In this document: positions 1-12,126 of the stretch, piece after piece
How the letters are laid out: each line of letters opens with the position of its first letter
How positions within the stretch are numbered: the stretch's first letter is position 1
Source: Owenia fusiformis
Taxonomy: Eukaryota > Annelida > Polychaeta > Sabellida > Oweniidae
DNA length: 28,385 nucleotides
Assembly (NCBI GenBank): GCA_903813345.2
Contig: CAIIXF020000001.1
Span: 58,981,885-59,010,269 of the forward strand
Reading direction: 5' to 3'
Notes under the pieces: model-generated
Seen by the model: only the letters and a program-made list of their open reading frames with translations
Databases searched by the model: none
Told to the model about the DNA's origin: nothing
Position numbers and translations under genes: made by a program

Positions 1-309
1 ACAATGCTGTATTCTATTACAAGGCCTGTCATGACCCTGGAAGTGTTATCGTGGAAGCCAGGCGCGACCGTAGCCTTTATTGTGGTTTATAAGCGAATGT
101 GAATATTAATGTATAGTAGTAATTTTGATTTTGACATGATTAAGGTAGTTAAACACCATGATCATAGTATTAACTGTTTAATTGTATTGAGGATCACTTA
201 AAATTGTTAAGGATATTCCTGGCATTAATGTCATACATATTTACTAGTCATTGCAATACATTATAACGGTCATAGTAGAACTAAGCCTAAATCTCTACAT
301 TACCACACT

Positions 310-799
310 CATACCTGGCCTTGCAATACTATATTACATTGTCACGGTCATACCAGGCTTTGCGATCCCATAATACATTGTCATGGTCATGCCAGGTTTT
401 CAAATACACATTGTCACGGTCAATTATAGCAATCATAAATTTCTACATTACCACTCTCATACCCGAACTTGGAATACTATATCACATTGCCATGGCGGTC
501 ATACCAAGCCTTGCAATACTATATTACATTGCCATGGTCATGCCAGGCTTTGCAATACACATTGTCACGGTTATAGCAGTCCTAATCTAAATTTCTACAT
601 TACCACTCTCATACCTGAACTTGCAATACTATATTACATTGTCACGGTCATGCCAGGCCTTGCAGTACTATATTACATTGTTACGGTCATACCAAGCCTT
701 GCAGAACTATATTACATTGTCACGGTCATGGCAGGCATTGCAATATAATACAGCATTGTCGCGGTTATACCAGGCTTTCACGATAACATTACCACGGTC
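310..799. repeat. 39-bp minisatellite
   Basis: Units such as TGTCACGGTCATACCAGGCT followed by TTGCAATACTATATTACAT recur about a dozen times with point changes and deletions. A longer unit beginning ATTTCTACATTACCACTCTC occurs at about 438 and 591, showing higher-order duplication. Degenerate unit remnants (ATGGTGACGGTTACGCCAGG) resume near 1683, after an inserted transposon. Open frames across it are repeat-driven and not genes. Confidence 0.85.
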
Positions 800-1651
800 A
801 TGGCAGGTTATCCCGTTCCCGGACTATAGTCCTGCACTGATCGCATTCATTTGCCTGTACGATTACAACTTGGGAGAATTATCTATGCCCCTTACACTTA
901 AGATACCTACCTCAATGCATTATAGAACTCAAGATGTAACTTCTAATATATTGGAACCGCCGATTGTCTGGGTATATCGGCAGAACGAGAACATTTTCTC
1001 TTTTTCATCGAGAGAGATTCCATCACTTTTCAAAATGGCGGTTGGATTTAAACGGGGAATCCCCCGTTTGGCTGTCCCGGATGTAGCCCGGAAGTACCAA
1101 TATGGAGGAATTTGACGGTTGAAAAAGGTTAAATGTTACACGCAAATATTGCGATCAAAAACGAAAATGTCTTCGTTCTGCCGATAAACCCAGACAATTG
1201 TGGATTCAACTACAATTGTGGATTCAACTACACGAAAAGAATGCTAAATTACCAAGGAATCTATTGAAGTAGGTAGGGCGAAGGGGTGTAATGTCGACGT
1301 GTGGGGTAATGTCGACATAATAGACGGGGTAACTTCGACACTTACATATTAGAAGTAGAATTTCCGTTTTCCGCCATGTTTGATTTCTGGAAAAATTAAA
1401 ATCTCGCGAGATCTCGATCCATGCGAGAACAAAAACATGGCTTCCCCCTAGATCGGAAATTAGAGCAAATAAACAACAAGGTGTCGAAGTTACCCCACAT
1501 GTCGAAGTTACCCCAAAACGGTGTCGACGTTACACCCCTTCGCCCTATCTGAAGTGTAAGATCAGTAAAAAATTCTCCCATGTTGTAATCGCACAGGCAA
1601 AAGATTGAGATGTTCACAGGACCATAGTCCGGGAACGGGATAAATGGCAGG
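800..1651. mobile_element. MITE with TTATCCCG ends and 8-bp TSD
   Basis: The element 808-1643 starts TTATCCCGTTCCCGGACTAT and ends with its complement (26 of 27 terminal bases match), with similarity continuing about 80 bp inward. It is flanked by the direct repeat ATGGCAGG (800-807 and 1644-1651), an 8-bp target-site duplication, and sits in the 39-bp minisatellite. An inner palindrome (about 911-1275) resembles the core of the element at 22653. There is no transposase. An 8-bp duplication fits hAT-like and some other DNA-transposon superfamilies; the superfamily is not resolved. Confidence 0.8.
1274..1547. mobile_element. Nested MITE with TA target duplication
   Basis: Inside the right arm of the larger element, 1276-1545 begins GGGCGAAGGGGTGTAATGTC and ends GACGTTACACCCCTTCGCCC, imperfect inverse complements, flanked by TA on both sides. 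Removing it restores the symmetry of the outer element's arms (AGGTA..TCTGAAGTGTAAG against ATCTTAAGTGTAAG). A TA duplication suggests a mariner-like MITE. It is internally repetitive (GTCGAAGTTACCCC twice). Confidence 0.7.
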
Positions 1652-2448
1652 ATCCTTGCGCTACTTAAAAAACACTGAATAACATGGTGACGGTTACGCC
1701 AGGCGTTAGTCTTGCAACAGATAGGGTCTCCCCAATTCTTATGTCAACTGAATGTCAATCACAAACATAAAACCAGGCATAAACTTGCAAACTGAATCAA
1801 GAGAAATCATAAAAATCCATCATTATAATTCAAATAATTTTTGAGTAGGCGTCTATACAAAGATATGGCCGAATATATTTAAATACGAGTTGATTTAAAT
1901 GGGAATATTCCAGAACCTCGAACATAGGACATGTGGTTTTGAAAACTGACAGCTCTTGGAAACCAGTTCAACATCAAAATTTCACCACTAATTGCAAGTG
2001 AATAAGTATAAAATTTGGTGGGTGATTGCACTTGTGTATAGACATTTGAAAACTAGAATCTTTTACTTACCATTTTGCGTCCTTATAGTCTGGCCAGTGG
2101 TTCTTTCACCACCAACACTCAGCGCGGTCATGGTAGACGCCATTTTGATAACTTTTAATTCGGTTCATTCGGTAGTTTCCGGACGTTAAAAAATCATTAT
2201 TCACATGGAAATTTCAAATACAACAATCATTCTATGATAGAACACGATTATTCCATTTTATTTCATTTATTTGAAATTCACTTATCATAGTTTTATTGGA
2301 AAAATTAAATGAAGGATGGTTTCCCATCATTCAAATTCAAAATGGCGCTGTAAACAAAAATCAAATTTTTTATTTTTTCACATCTTTCTTAGTTTTTGCG
2401 AAAGCCTGCAAAGTATAGTAAAAATAAAGGCAAACTAAGTCCGAAGCA
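1652..2448. other. Spacer upstream of FBXO16
   Basis: This stretch holds minisatellite remnants to about 1720 and then AT-rich unique sequence. It includes an inverted pair TTTCAAATAC / ATTTGAAATTC near 2211-2280. The FBXO16 transcription start is expected in its last few hundred bases, but I see no clear core promoter motif. No gene is supported. Confidence 0.5.
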
Positions 2449-5400
2449 ATGTCGAATGCAGCCAAAAATCGTCTAAAAAGTACTTGGACACCCCTGAATA
2501 ATGATGAGACTAACAGCAAGGTACTTTTTTTGACAGGGTGTGAGGGAGGCCCAACCATTATGATTATGATACACTGCATGGTTATATCTAATTCAACAAG
2601 ATCCAACTCTCCCGCATTGTGCATTGGTCATACATTTGCTGAAGAAATTGAAGTCAACCCCTTTTTATTGTGTGACAAAATATGTCACGCAAATACTTAT
2701 TTTTTCTGATTATTGTGAATGTCAAGTCAAGCAAAAATATTTCAGGAGAACATCAAAAAACAAACGCTGAGAAATAGCAAGACTGTATAATGTTTTAGCT
2801 CAATGTATCTAAAACCTGCATTCAATTCTGATGACCAAATCTATGCAAACGATGTTCTCTCTTTATGTACAAATGACGTTTCTCTCTTTATGTACAGAAA
2901 CGTCTAGTAGAATTACGGCAAACACGAAAATGATGCTTTTGTAAATGCATAATAAAGCATCTATAATTTTAACATTATTATTTTTTGAACGTTCTAAAGT
3001 ATCAGTAAATGTACAAGCGAATGAGTCGCTTTTCTGTTCAAGAAGACATATTAACCCCCCTCGGTTCAATCCCCCTGTCTGTTCACTTTTAATTAGTTTA
3101 GATTATTTTTTTATATAATGTATGGTAACATATATTTTTACAAAACCAGCAATGACATTAGTTTTGTGATAAAAATGTCACTTACAAGTATTTTTAAGAA
3201 GTCGTGTAGAACCCTGTTGCTTGATGTATAGCAAAAACATTGGCAATTGCACAATGGTGACGCTGACCTTTTAAAATCTTATATCTTAGAAGCCTAACAG
3301 TTCAAAATAATCATAGAAGACCTTACATAATTCCCTGTGTACTGCGCCTATTCATTTTGCAATGCAATTGTAAACTTTTTCTTAAAAAATATAAATCTTC
3401 AAGATTTGTTGAATTTTCTATCAAAAATGGGCTGATCCCCTCTCCATTCATTTTGTCCGATCACTGGGCGTAACCATTATCAGTAATTTCTAGAAATGAT
3501 GGCCCTGAATCAAGGTGACAGCCAAACAGTTCACCCATCCAAAACATATTAACACTTATATATTATTTACAGACACTTACTATACATGTATAAGGAAAAA
3601 AATTACTATCAGAGAGAGATAGAGAGAGAGAGGATAAGAACACCATGAAGAACATATCATGCATATGAATCAGTAAAAGTAACAAGTACCAACAGGGGCA
3701 GCAGTTTGCTGGATTGGATACCTATTTTCTAGAAGATATCTTTGTGGCTGTAATTGTACTTTATGGCACTTTTAATTATGTAATTATGTGCATAAAAAAT
3801 AAAAATGTCTCAAATGTTTTTGCAAGATTATTAGATAAAGGGCAGTTTTAGTTATTACTTTACAAATGCTTCATCTCTTTTCAGATATTTGAAGAAAGAA
3901 GACTCCTTGTTGGAAAATGGGTAAGTTATTAGTAGTGAGTCAATTTTAAGGACAGCCATGACCATTTAATGGGATTTGCCACGCCCTGGCATTGCTGTTG
4001 ATTAGTTAGACATATTGTAAGGCTATTTGTGATGGCAAATTAAATTTACAATGCTTATATAGCAACCTACTTAGGTCTCCTTACAATGCTTACATAGCAC
4101 CCTACTTAGATCTCCTTACAATACTTACATAGTACCCTACTTAGATCTCCTTACAATGTTTACATAGCATCCTAATTAGGTCTCCTTACAATGGTTACAT
4201 AGCACCTTACTTAGGTTTCCTTACAAGGCTTACATAGCACCCTACTTAGGTCTCCTTACAAGGCTTACATAGCATCCTACTTAGGTCTCCTTACAATGCT
4301 TACATAGCACCCTTAGGTCTCCTTTCAATGCTTACATAGCACCCTACTTAGGTCTCCTTTCAATGCTTACATAGCACCCTACTTAGGTCTCCTTACAAGG
4401 CTTACATAGCAACCTACTTAGGTCTCCTTACAATGCTTACATAGCACCCTACTTAGATCTCCTTACAATACTTACATAGCACCCTACTTAGGTCTCCTTA
4501 CAATGTTTACATAGCATCCTAATTAGGTCTCCTTACAATGGTTACATAGCACCTTACCTAGGTCTCCTTACAAGGCTTACGTAGCACCCTACTTTGGTCT
4601 CCTTACAAGGCTTACATAGCACCTTACTTGGGTCTACTTACAAGACTTACATAGCACCCTACTGAGGTCTCCTTACAAGTTACAATGCTTGCATAGCACT
4701 GTAACTTACTAAGGTCTCCTTACAATGCTTAATTAGCACCCTACTTAGGTCTCCATACAATGCTTACATAGCACCCTACTTCACTGTACACACAGTGTAC
4801 TTAGGTCTCCTTACAATGCTTACATAGCACCCTACTTAGGTCTCCAATCCCCATAATATGCTTACATAGCACCCTACTCAGGTCGCATTACAATGGTATC
4901 ATAGCACCCAACTTAGTTCTCCTTACAAGGCTTACATAGCACCCTACTTAAGGTCTCCAATCCCATAAAATGCTTACATAGCACCCTACTCAGGTCTCAT
5001 TACAATGGTTTCATAGCACCTTACTACTGTACTACAATGGTATCATAGCACCCAACTTAGTTCTCCTTACAAGGCTTACATAGCACCCTACTTAAGGTCT
5101 CCAATCCCATAAAATGCTTACATAGCACCCTACTCAGGTCTCATTACAATGGTTTCATAGCACCTTACTACTGTACTAAGGTCTCCTTACAATGCTTACA
5201 TAGCACCTTACTTAGGTCTACTAACAAGACTTACTTTGCACCCTACTTAGGTCTCATTACAATGCTTACATAGCACCCTTAGGTCTCCTTGCAATGGTTA
5301 CATAGCACTTTACTTAGGTGTCCTTACAATGCTTACATAGCACCTTATTAAGGTCTCCTTACAAGGCTTACATAGCAACCTACTTAGGTCTACTTGTGAA

Positions 5401-8400
5401 CCTTGTCCAATATAAAACGTGTACACATAGTAAGGGACCAGATCATTAATATTCCAATGTTGTCCATATACATAAATAGTAAGATTTTTAGTTTTTTATT
5501 TCATTTTTTGACATTGGCTGTGTCTTGAGACATATCATATATCATACAAAACAATTGAATTCTGTTATTTTGCTTTGCAGTTTGATAAATGGAACAGTGA
5601 TCAGCGTAAGAAAGTACTAGCTGATTTGCTGTCTAAATCAAAGATCAAACAGATGGAATTTGCTTCTGATTTAATTAGCAAGAAGGTTCCAGTTTATCAT
5701 GAAGACTTTACAAAGACTCTACCGAGGGTCATCAGTCTCTACATCTTCTCATTTCTCGATCCTAGAAGTTTATGTCGCTGTGCAAGAGTAAGGAAACTTA
5801 CATTTATTGCCAATTATTTATTTTTGTTATATTCTTTATAAAGTGTCTTTACAATACAACAAAGTCTGTGTAATGTGTAAAAAGATTTTATGGACACACT
5901 GTATTTCCGAATGTATTGTTAAGGTTTTAAGATGTTAACATCCTTTAGTTTTTCTTCAGGTTATGCATTTAAAATTCATATTTCATCAATTTCATATGAG
6001 ATCATGAAAAGATTCTAGAATCTGGCAATATTTGATCATTTTCTAAAGGTGTGCTGGTACTGGAAACTCATATCAGAGGTAGACCAGTTATGGATGATTA
6101 AGTGTATCCGCCTTGGGTGGCAGCTACCCTTTGTTCCTAGTCCTTATGAAGTTGGTGTGTGGAAGAGACTCTACATTGAAAACATAGTAAGCCTGCAATA
6201 CCTCAGACCAAAGGTATGTCAATATTTGTTAATTGTGTTATTTGCACCTTTAGAGTAAGGTGACCTATTTCAAGCTTTGATTTTTATGTCACCACCAAGA
6301 ACTGGTGATATATTATTGTTCTAGCCACCTATTCAAATCAATTTCTTTTGTGACAAGAATTTGTTGTTGCTGTTTGACATCCATAACAAATTGTTACACT
6401 TTTGTAATCATTTGCAATGACTTACTAGGTGGTGACATTTTGTCAGGTTAATCCCTTGTATTAATGTCTTGAATGAATTACACATCTTTCCTATAACTGT
6501 AGTTAGATTTGAAATATTCATTTGATATGTGAATGTTGTCTAAGGTAGGTCTAGTACAATGTCTAGTACAAGCATGGTAAACTGATCATTACTTGATATA
6601 AAGGCTTAAATATGTCATGTAGGTCACAAAAATCACTCCAATAGACCTACCTTAAGCTGTTCTTTTGCTGTGTTCACTGTGTGGTTTTTGAAACTTTCTT
6701 ATCTATGTCAGTGATATTTGAAAATTATGATACAGCCAACTTCAGCTATATTCTTTATGTTGTGTGCATGTCTCCACATATATTGCATCTTTCCCTGTGC
6801 CTTTTAACAGCCCCAGTACAAACCTATTCCGAAGCCAAGAAGTAGCAAAAATAGTCCAAGAAATGATTCAACACAATCATCTCCCAAAAGAGGAATCTTT
6901 GGGGCAATTTCTCCAATAGAATCTCAGAGGAACCAGGTATTGTCATGGTGCTGGGTAATTGCATGCACTGAAAGTGAAATTATTATATCATACTAATTTT
7001 TTAGTCTGTTTTCTCTGTTAACATGTTTATTTCAGTATTATTTGTTATATTATAAGAGATTGGAACTCTTGGGTCAGTTGGTGTTTTTAGAATAACTTAT
7101 TCATTAGTTGCTGTTCTTCATGTTTTGCACTCAATAACCCAGATGCGAGTAGGTAGTTACCAGTTTCACCACCAGGTAGCTAATTCGGGGTAGATAGCAT
7201 GGCAAATATAGTAGAAAGTTCCCATGAACTTGAATTTTCATCAGTTTTCAGTGGTTCAATTTTCATATTACCCTTCTGTATCTGATAGTTATACAAATTA
7301 AAATATGTCCAGTAAAAGAAAATATTATCCGTCCAATGCAAGGAAAAATATTTCACTTTTGTGATTTTATAACATGGTGTCTGTGGAGAATCTCCCTGAC
7401 CTTGAAGTCGCATTTGTATGTAGATTTCAAGTATGATATCACTTTGACTGAATTTGGAGGTGGAGGTGGTTTAATAGTAAATGAAATGGAATTCAGGATT
7501 TAGTTTATTAAGTACTGTATATGGTGCCTGGAGACTCCTTCTGCTTTCTCATTTCATTCATTCACAATTGAATTTTGAAGACTGTTTTTATTCAAAAGTC
7601 AATATATTTATTTTTATTTAATATGTTATTTGTTTATAATTTCTCCTTTAGTTTATTCACTTCAGCATTTTAAAGGAACTGTGTAAACCAATGTGTAGTA
7701 TCTTGATTTCCAAATAAGAGACTTAAAGGATGTATACCTTTCATTGAAGTGTATAATATTGATAAAACTTTGAATGTAAATTCATATAAGTATGACACAT
7801 TATCTTCTGGTAAATCATCTCGTATGATATTCATTTTGAGAAATGATTTCTCAGAAATGATTTCCATGGCTATTGCAGCACTGATATGGTATACCCCCCT
7901 GTTAGTATTATAATTTTGACTTAACAATTGAATGTTATAGGCTCCCCCAGAACTTCCAATAGATGATCTGAACAAATTAGACTTAGATGATAGACCGGAC
8001 AGTCATAGGAGTCGTAAACCGCCAACACCTAAGAGGAATACAAAGCCAAAAGAAAGATCTTGGAAAGGTCCAAGTCCAGTGCCTAAAGACATTTGGAGAT
8101 ATAACTACTTTGATAATGAGAATGAAGTTGATAAAATTAACCGATTGTAAGTTGGTATACATATGAAAGGTTAAGGTGTTTTCTCAGAAGTTAAGATTAA
8201 ACTCTACATTACTGTTTGACCACCCTCTCACACGTCCTAGTCAAAGAAACTGACATTTTGGAGATAGAATTTCTTTTTGAATAAAGTTAAATTTTGAACT
8301 TCCTTCAACAACTTCCAGTTAAGTCTCAGTCACATTAGCTCTTACCAGCCGTACAGGGGCCGTAGCTTCACAAAATTGATATAGAAAATCTGATCATACT

Positions 8401-9629
8401 TCATATCCCTATATTTTATGCTGCATATATCTTTCAATTTTAGGAAGCCGCGGCTGCTGTATGGTTGACGTAGATCAAATGTGACTGAGGCATATTAGCC
8501 CCCCTTCAACTTTGACAATATAATATTCATTGCATGCTATTGATCTAAATCTATATTGAATTTGATTCAACCAGTGCCTTATTTTGATACAGGTACATTC
8601 GATCAATTGATCTCTTGGATCACAATATAATTAAAAGTATTGTTCATGTTTTCTAGGAGGAGGAGAGGAGACCATGGTCCTGAATCTGATGAAATGATAA
8701 GACAAGCTAGAAATAAAGTCAAAACTGGAAAAGCAAAGAGATCTAGTTCACTCTCTGTAAGTCAGAACTAAATGTATTTAAGAGTAAATAAATGTAAATA
8801 AATGTATTTAAGTAAGAGTATTAAGTCTAGCTCATCATGTTTATGTCATGATGTGTCTATTTATTCCGCATCAAATACTTTGAAGACTTGTAAAGTAGTG
8901 TTTTCTATCTTTGGACCAAAGTTTAAGAAAATTGTTCACCATCAATTTTAAGATTTTTTCAGAAAAGTAGGACTTGAAATTACTCTGTTGCTTTTCATAT
9001 AATCTTGGAGTGTACAGCCACAAATAGTTTGCTCTATTAAATACCACTATAAAATATCATAATATAGAATATCACATATATCTGAGGTGATATGTGCAGA
9101 ACATCTACTGTTCTATTTCAGCGACTAGCCACTAAAAAGTTTGTAGATTCCAGTCCCCTACCCGGAGACATGAGACCTGATTGGGCCAAACAACCTGATG
9201 GCATGGCCTTCATGAATGGTACCTACAGTGGGGCAGGGGAGGGGCCAGTCCTAGATGCCTCTATCAGACCTCAACCTGTCAGGCCACCTAGGAAAAGATC
9301 TCCAGATAGAACCAATAGAGATCCACCAAGTATGTACTATGTTGAAGAAACCATATGCAGATTTAGAAAACATAATTTTATGCATATTTTCTCATATTAT
9401 ATTATTATTGCCTGTAAGATATGAACTGCTGCTTATTTGAAATATTTAAATGTGGAATTAAAAGTTTTGTTGTTTATCCACTGCTGCATTGAGCAGTTTC
9501 TGCCTTTAAGTTTTATGTATCAAGTTTAACTAAACTAGTCACTGTATATTAATTGCAGCTACAGAGTTGTTCCCAGACCGTCCGTGGCAGGTGCCAAGAC
9601 ACAGAGAAGACTCAGACTCAGACACTTGA
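2449..9629 (+). CDS. FBXO16: F-box only protein 16 (nine coding exons)
   Basis: Coding exons: 2449-2520, 3885-3920, 5581-5787, 6049-6213, 6811-6936, 7941-8146, 8657-8756, 9122-9329, 9559-9629. All introns are GT-AG, and the joined frame is 396 codons plus TGA. F-box proteins bind SKP1 and bring substrates to a CUL1 ubiquitin ligase. The N-terminus carries STWTPLN, followed by the 12-residue microexon product IFEERRLLVGKW and then FDKW, the order I recall for vertebrate FBXO16. The F-box spans about residues 81-128 (LPRVISLYIFSFLDPRSLCR, then CWYWK and QLWMIKC). The later DIWRYNYFDN (about residues 250-259) and an Arg/Lys-rich stretch also match the family. The C-terminal ~90 residues, ending in REDSDSDT, extend past the vertebrate protein of about 290 residues, as I recall its length. 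The start codon is the first ATG of the conserved N-terminus. Substrates are unknown. The main uncertainty is the 5' UTR and any non-coding first exon. Confidence 0.93.
3395..3475 (+). repeat. Dispersed repeat, copy 1
   Basis: AGATTTGTTGAATTTTCTA, then a pyrimidine-rich stretch (GATCCCCTCTCC) and CCGATCACTGGGCGTAAC, is shared with 23350-23440. It lies in FBXO16 intron 1. Confidence 0.5.
3610..3636. repeat. GA-rich microsatellite
   Basis: A short run of GAGA/TAGA units in FBXO16 intron 1, with no further structure. Confidence 0.7.
3885..3920 (+). CDS. FBXO16: FBXO16 36-nt microexon
   Basis: A 36-nt exon encodes IFEERRLLVGKW. It lies between TTTTCAG and GTAAGT, with phase 0 on both sides. It is too short for an ORF search and was found by looking for the residues between STWTPLN and FDKW. 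It is isolated by introns of 1364 and 1660 nt, the second of which holds the 35-bp tandem array. Because it is a multiple of three it could be skipped without breaking the frame. Confidence 0.9.
4035..5396. repeat. 35-bp tandem array in FBXO16 intron 2
   Basis: About 38 copies of a 35-bp unit, CTTACAATGCTTACATAGCA followed by CCCTACTTAGGTCTC, fill most of the 1660-nt intron. Sub-families form higher-order blocks: 4890-5033 is repeated almost exactly at 5034-5177 (period 144), and the block with ATACTTACATAG at 4121 recurs at 4468 (period 347). There are no unique spacers, so it is a minisatellite and not a CRISPR array. Confidence 0.93.
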
Positions 9630-10030
9630 AAGTGATCCATTGGATACTTGATAGTGGATCATCAGTCACTTGATAGTGGATCATCGGATACTTGATAGTG
9701 GATCATCAGACACTTGATAGAGAATCATCAGAAACTCTATAGTGAATTATCAGACACTTGACAGTGGATCATCAGGCACTTGATAGTGGATCATCAGACA
9801 CTTGATAGTGAATCATCAGATACTTGATAGAGGATTATCAGACACTTGACAGTGAATTATCAGACACTTGAAAGTGGATCATTGGACACTTGATAGTGAT
9901 TATCAGACATTTGATAGTGGATCATCAGACACTTCATAATGGATCATCAGACACTTGACAGTGGATCATCGGACACTTGATAATGGATCATCAGTTACTT
10001 GATCATCAGACACTTGAAAGTGAATCATCA
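9610..10030. repeat. 22-bp minisatellite from the FBXO16 stop codon into the 3' UTR
   Basis: About 18 units of ACACTTGATAGTGGATCATC plus AG run from the last codons of FBXO16. The coding end TCAGACACTTGA is itself one repeat start, so the stop codon lies inside the first unit. Units vary by point changes (GATAGTG, GAAAGTG, GACAGTG, GATAGAG). Confidence 0.88.
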
Positions 10031-10277
10031 TGCCTTAATAAGTTAATATATTTTGTTTCAAACTTATGTGATACTATTTAACTATTAACATTCCAAAATT
10101 ATAAACTTAACAAATTCATCAGGGCAATTGCATGAATTGGCTGAGTTCAAAATTATTAAGAACTTAATATGTATTTTTATAAAACAACATTCCATTCCAT
10201 TTTCCATATGTGTACTGTATATTGGTTTGTAATATGCATTGAAAATATGTAAAGGTCTTCTGGTTTCAACGTTCCTT

Positions 10278-10283
10278 AATAAA
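10278..10283 (+). terminator. Candidate FBXO16 polyadenylation signal
   Basis: AATAAA in TTCCTTAATAAAGTTGG, 649 nt after the FBXO16 stop and past the minisatellite. The sequence after it includes TG/T-rich stretches. The cleavage site is not determinable here. Confidence 0.5.
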
Positions 10284-10474
10284 GTTGGCAATGTCTAATG
10301 ATAAGCATGGTGCTATTTTCATTGAAGGGAATATATTAAACTGTGATAGAAGCTTTTTGTAACAGGGTATTTACTTATCATGTTTATGTGTGGGGAAATT
10401 GGAATTACATAAATTATATGCACTTGGATCATACATTATCTTAATCTTAAAAGTCTTGCATCAAGCCTTTGTAA

Positions 10475-10517
10475 CCCCCCCCCCTTATCATACACATTTC
10501 CCCCCCAGGGGGGGGGA
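10475..10517. repeat. Poly-C tracts followed by poly-G tract
   Basis: Two C runs (10 and 8 bases, broken by TTATCATACACATTT) are followed directly by AGGGGGGGGG. The second C run and the G run can form a GC hairpin. Such tracts are prone to sequencing and assembly length errors. Confidence 0.8.
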
Positions 10518-12120
10518 CTAGGAAAGGGGAGAACCTTCATGCTTCATGCAAGACTACGCACATGTCTTATACAATTAACCTAACATTAATCTAAAATTGT
10601 CTGATTCTATGTTCTCAATATTACCTCTTCCATAATGAAAATAATTCATATTCTCTCATGTGCTTACCCTACTGTGAATAACCCCTTGTCTGACTTGATG
10701 TGGACTGTTTAATATACATGTACATGAGAGAAATACACTTTAGATCTATGAATGAAGGAACGGGGCTTTATTGAATTATGATTTTTCTCATGTGCATGTA
10801 AATTGTGGTATGCAATAATTGGACATATGAATGGTAAAACCTATGAAATTAGGTGCACTGCTGGGACCATCTGAATACAGTACGATAGTTTATAGTTGAT
10901 GTCAATAGATTTTAGTGTACAATGCAGTTAAACCTGTGTATAAGGAACACCTCAGGTACCAATAATTTGGTGCCCATTTTAATGTTATGATGTTGGTCCC
11001 ACAAGTGTTCCACTTGGGAGTTGTAACTCTTACAGAGTTTATTTTACACTATATTAATGGGAAGCAGGAAGTGTTCCATTGTTACAGTATTACTCAACTT
11101 TGAATTGACATTTGGATAAAATAAACTCCAATTCAATTTGTTATTGGTTTAAGCATGTATTTATTGTATATAAATAAAATATATAATAATATAAAATACA
11201 TGTACAACAACTGATGTATAAAAAATATGTTAATAATAAATGAAATAAATCATATTTTTTATTTAAATAAAGTTATTGCATTACACTGTATTATAAAGTA
11301 TTCCCTGTGATAATAAGTTGTCAAAAGCCATGTGGATGCACATCTTTAAGTTGTTCCCTCCTCTAGACCAAGTGGAAAGTGGCAATCACGAAAGCAAGGT
11401 CATATGAATATTTGCATTTGAAAAATCAACTAAAATCTAAGAGAAGATTTGTTTCATTGAATATTCTATCTCCATTGTTTTGAGTGATTCTGCCTGATGA
11501 ATTGATAGGTTAAAATATATCTGCCATATGAATAGGCCTACTTTTAGGCAAAAGTATAGATCAAATTAACATTTCATAAAAGAATGTTTTTATCAACAAA
11601 TCATACCATTATGAACAAATAGTTTAGAACTATGACATTTGATTATTGTGCATATTGTACATAAACATGTACATATTGTAAATGTCTGACTTTATAATGT
11701 TATTATCTCACTAACTGTTTCTCATTCTGTGATTGTTTGAACCTAATGTGAGGGCCATCATTTTGTCAATTCACTTATTTGTGAAAAAATGAATTTATCC
11801 TTACTTCACAGTTTTTAATCGATTATCTTATTGCACATAAAACAACATGGAATAAAAGTATATTGTAGCCTGGGACTGAATCAACTTCATTCACATTCAT
11901 CCTATAGTTTGGTTTCATTTGATCATGAACTTAAATTAAGTATTTTTAATGCATTATCGACAATTTATCGTTTATGTGCATTTATATTTTGTTCCACATT
12001 CTCTTCTATCCTACTGTAAAGTCTAATCCCTAAAGTTCGGGAAAATCACAATCTGAATCTGTATGTGCCACAAAATATTCCTTTACATATTTTGATTACT
12101 AAGTTGTTTTTATAATCCTC

Positions 12121-12126
12121 TTTATT
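12121..12126 (-). terminator. AATAAA overlapping the ABHD stop codon
   Basis: On the minus strand the coding end reads GAATGAATAAAG, so a consensus polyadenylation signal shares the last A of TGA. If used, the 3' UTR would be only about 20-30 nt; a downstream signal may be the real one. Confidence 0.35.

Larger units (their letters stand above)
9630..12120. other. Convergent intergenic region
   Basis: After the 22-bp array and the AATAAA, the sequence is AT-rich with no supported gene. It includes a C-run/G-run stretch (10475-10517), a diverged copy of the CAGTAAAACCT/GTGTTCC repeat family (about 10925-11090), and an A/T-rich segment with several AATAAA-like motifs (11150-11280). Both 3' UTRs end within it. 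Confidence 0.6.

Noticed and set aside
321-1115. Overlapping open frames of 89-164 codons
   Set aside because: They run through the 39-bp minisatellite and into a MITE; 39 is a multiple of three, so frames stay open by chance. Peptides are simple repeats with no family resemblance.
4035-5396. CRISPR-like regular repeats
   Set aside because: Units abut with no unique spacers, and the host is an animal genome with introns.
7670-7975. 101-codon minus-strand frame
   Set aside because: It is antisense to FBXO16 intron 5 and the start of exon 6, with no recognisable domain.
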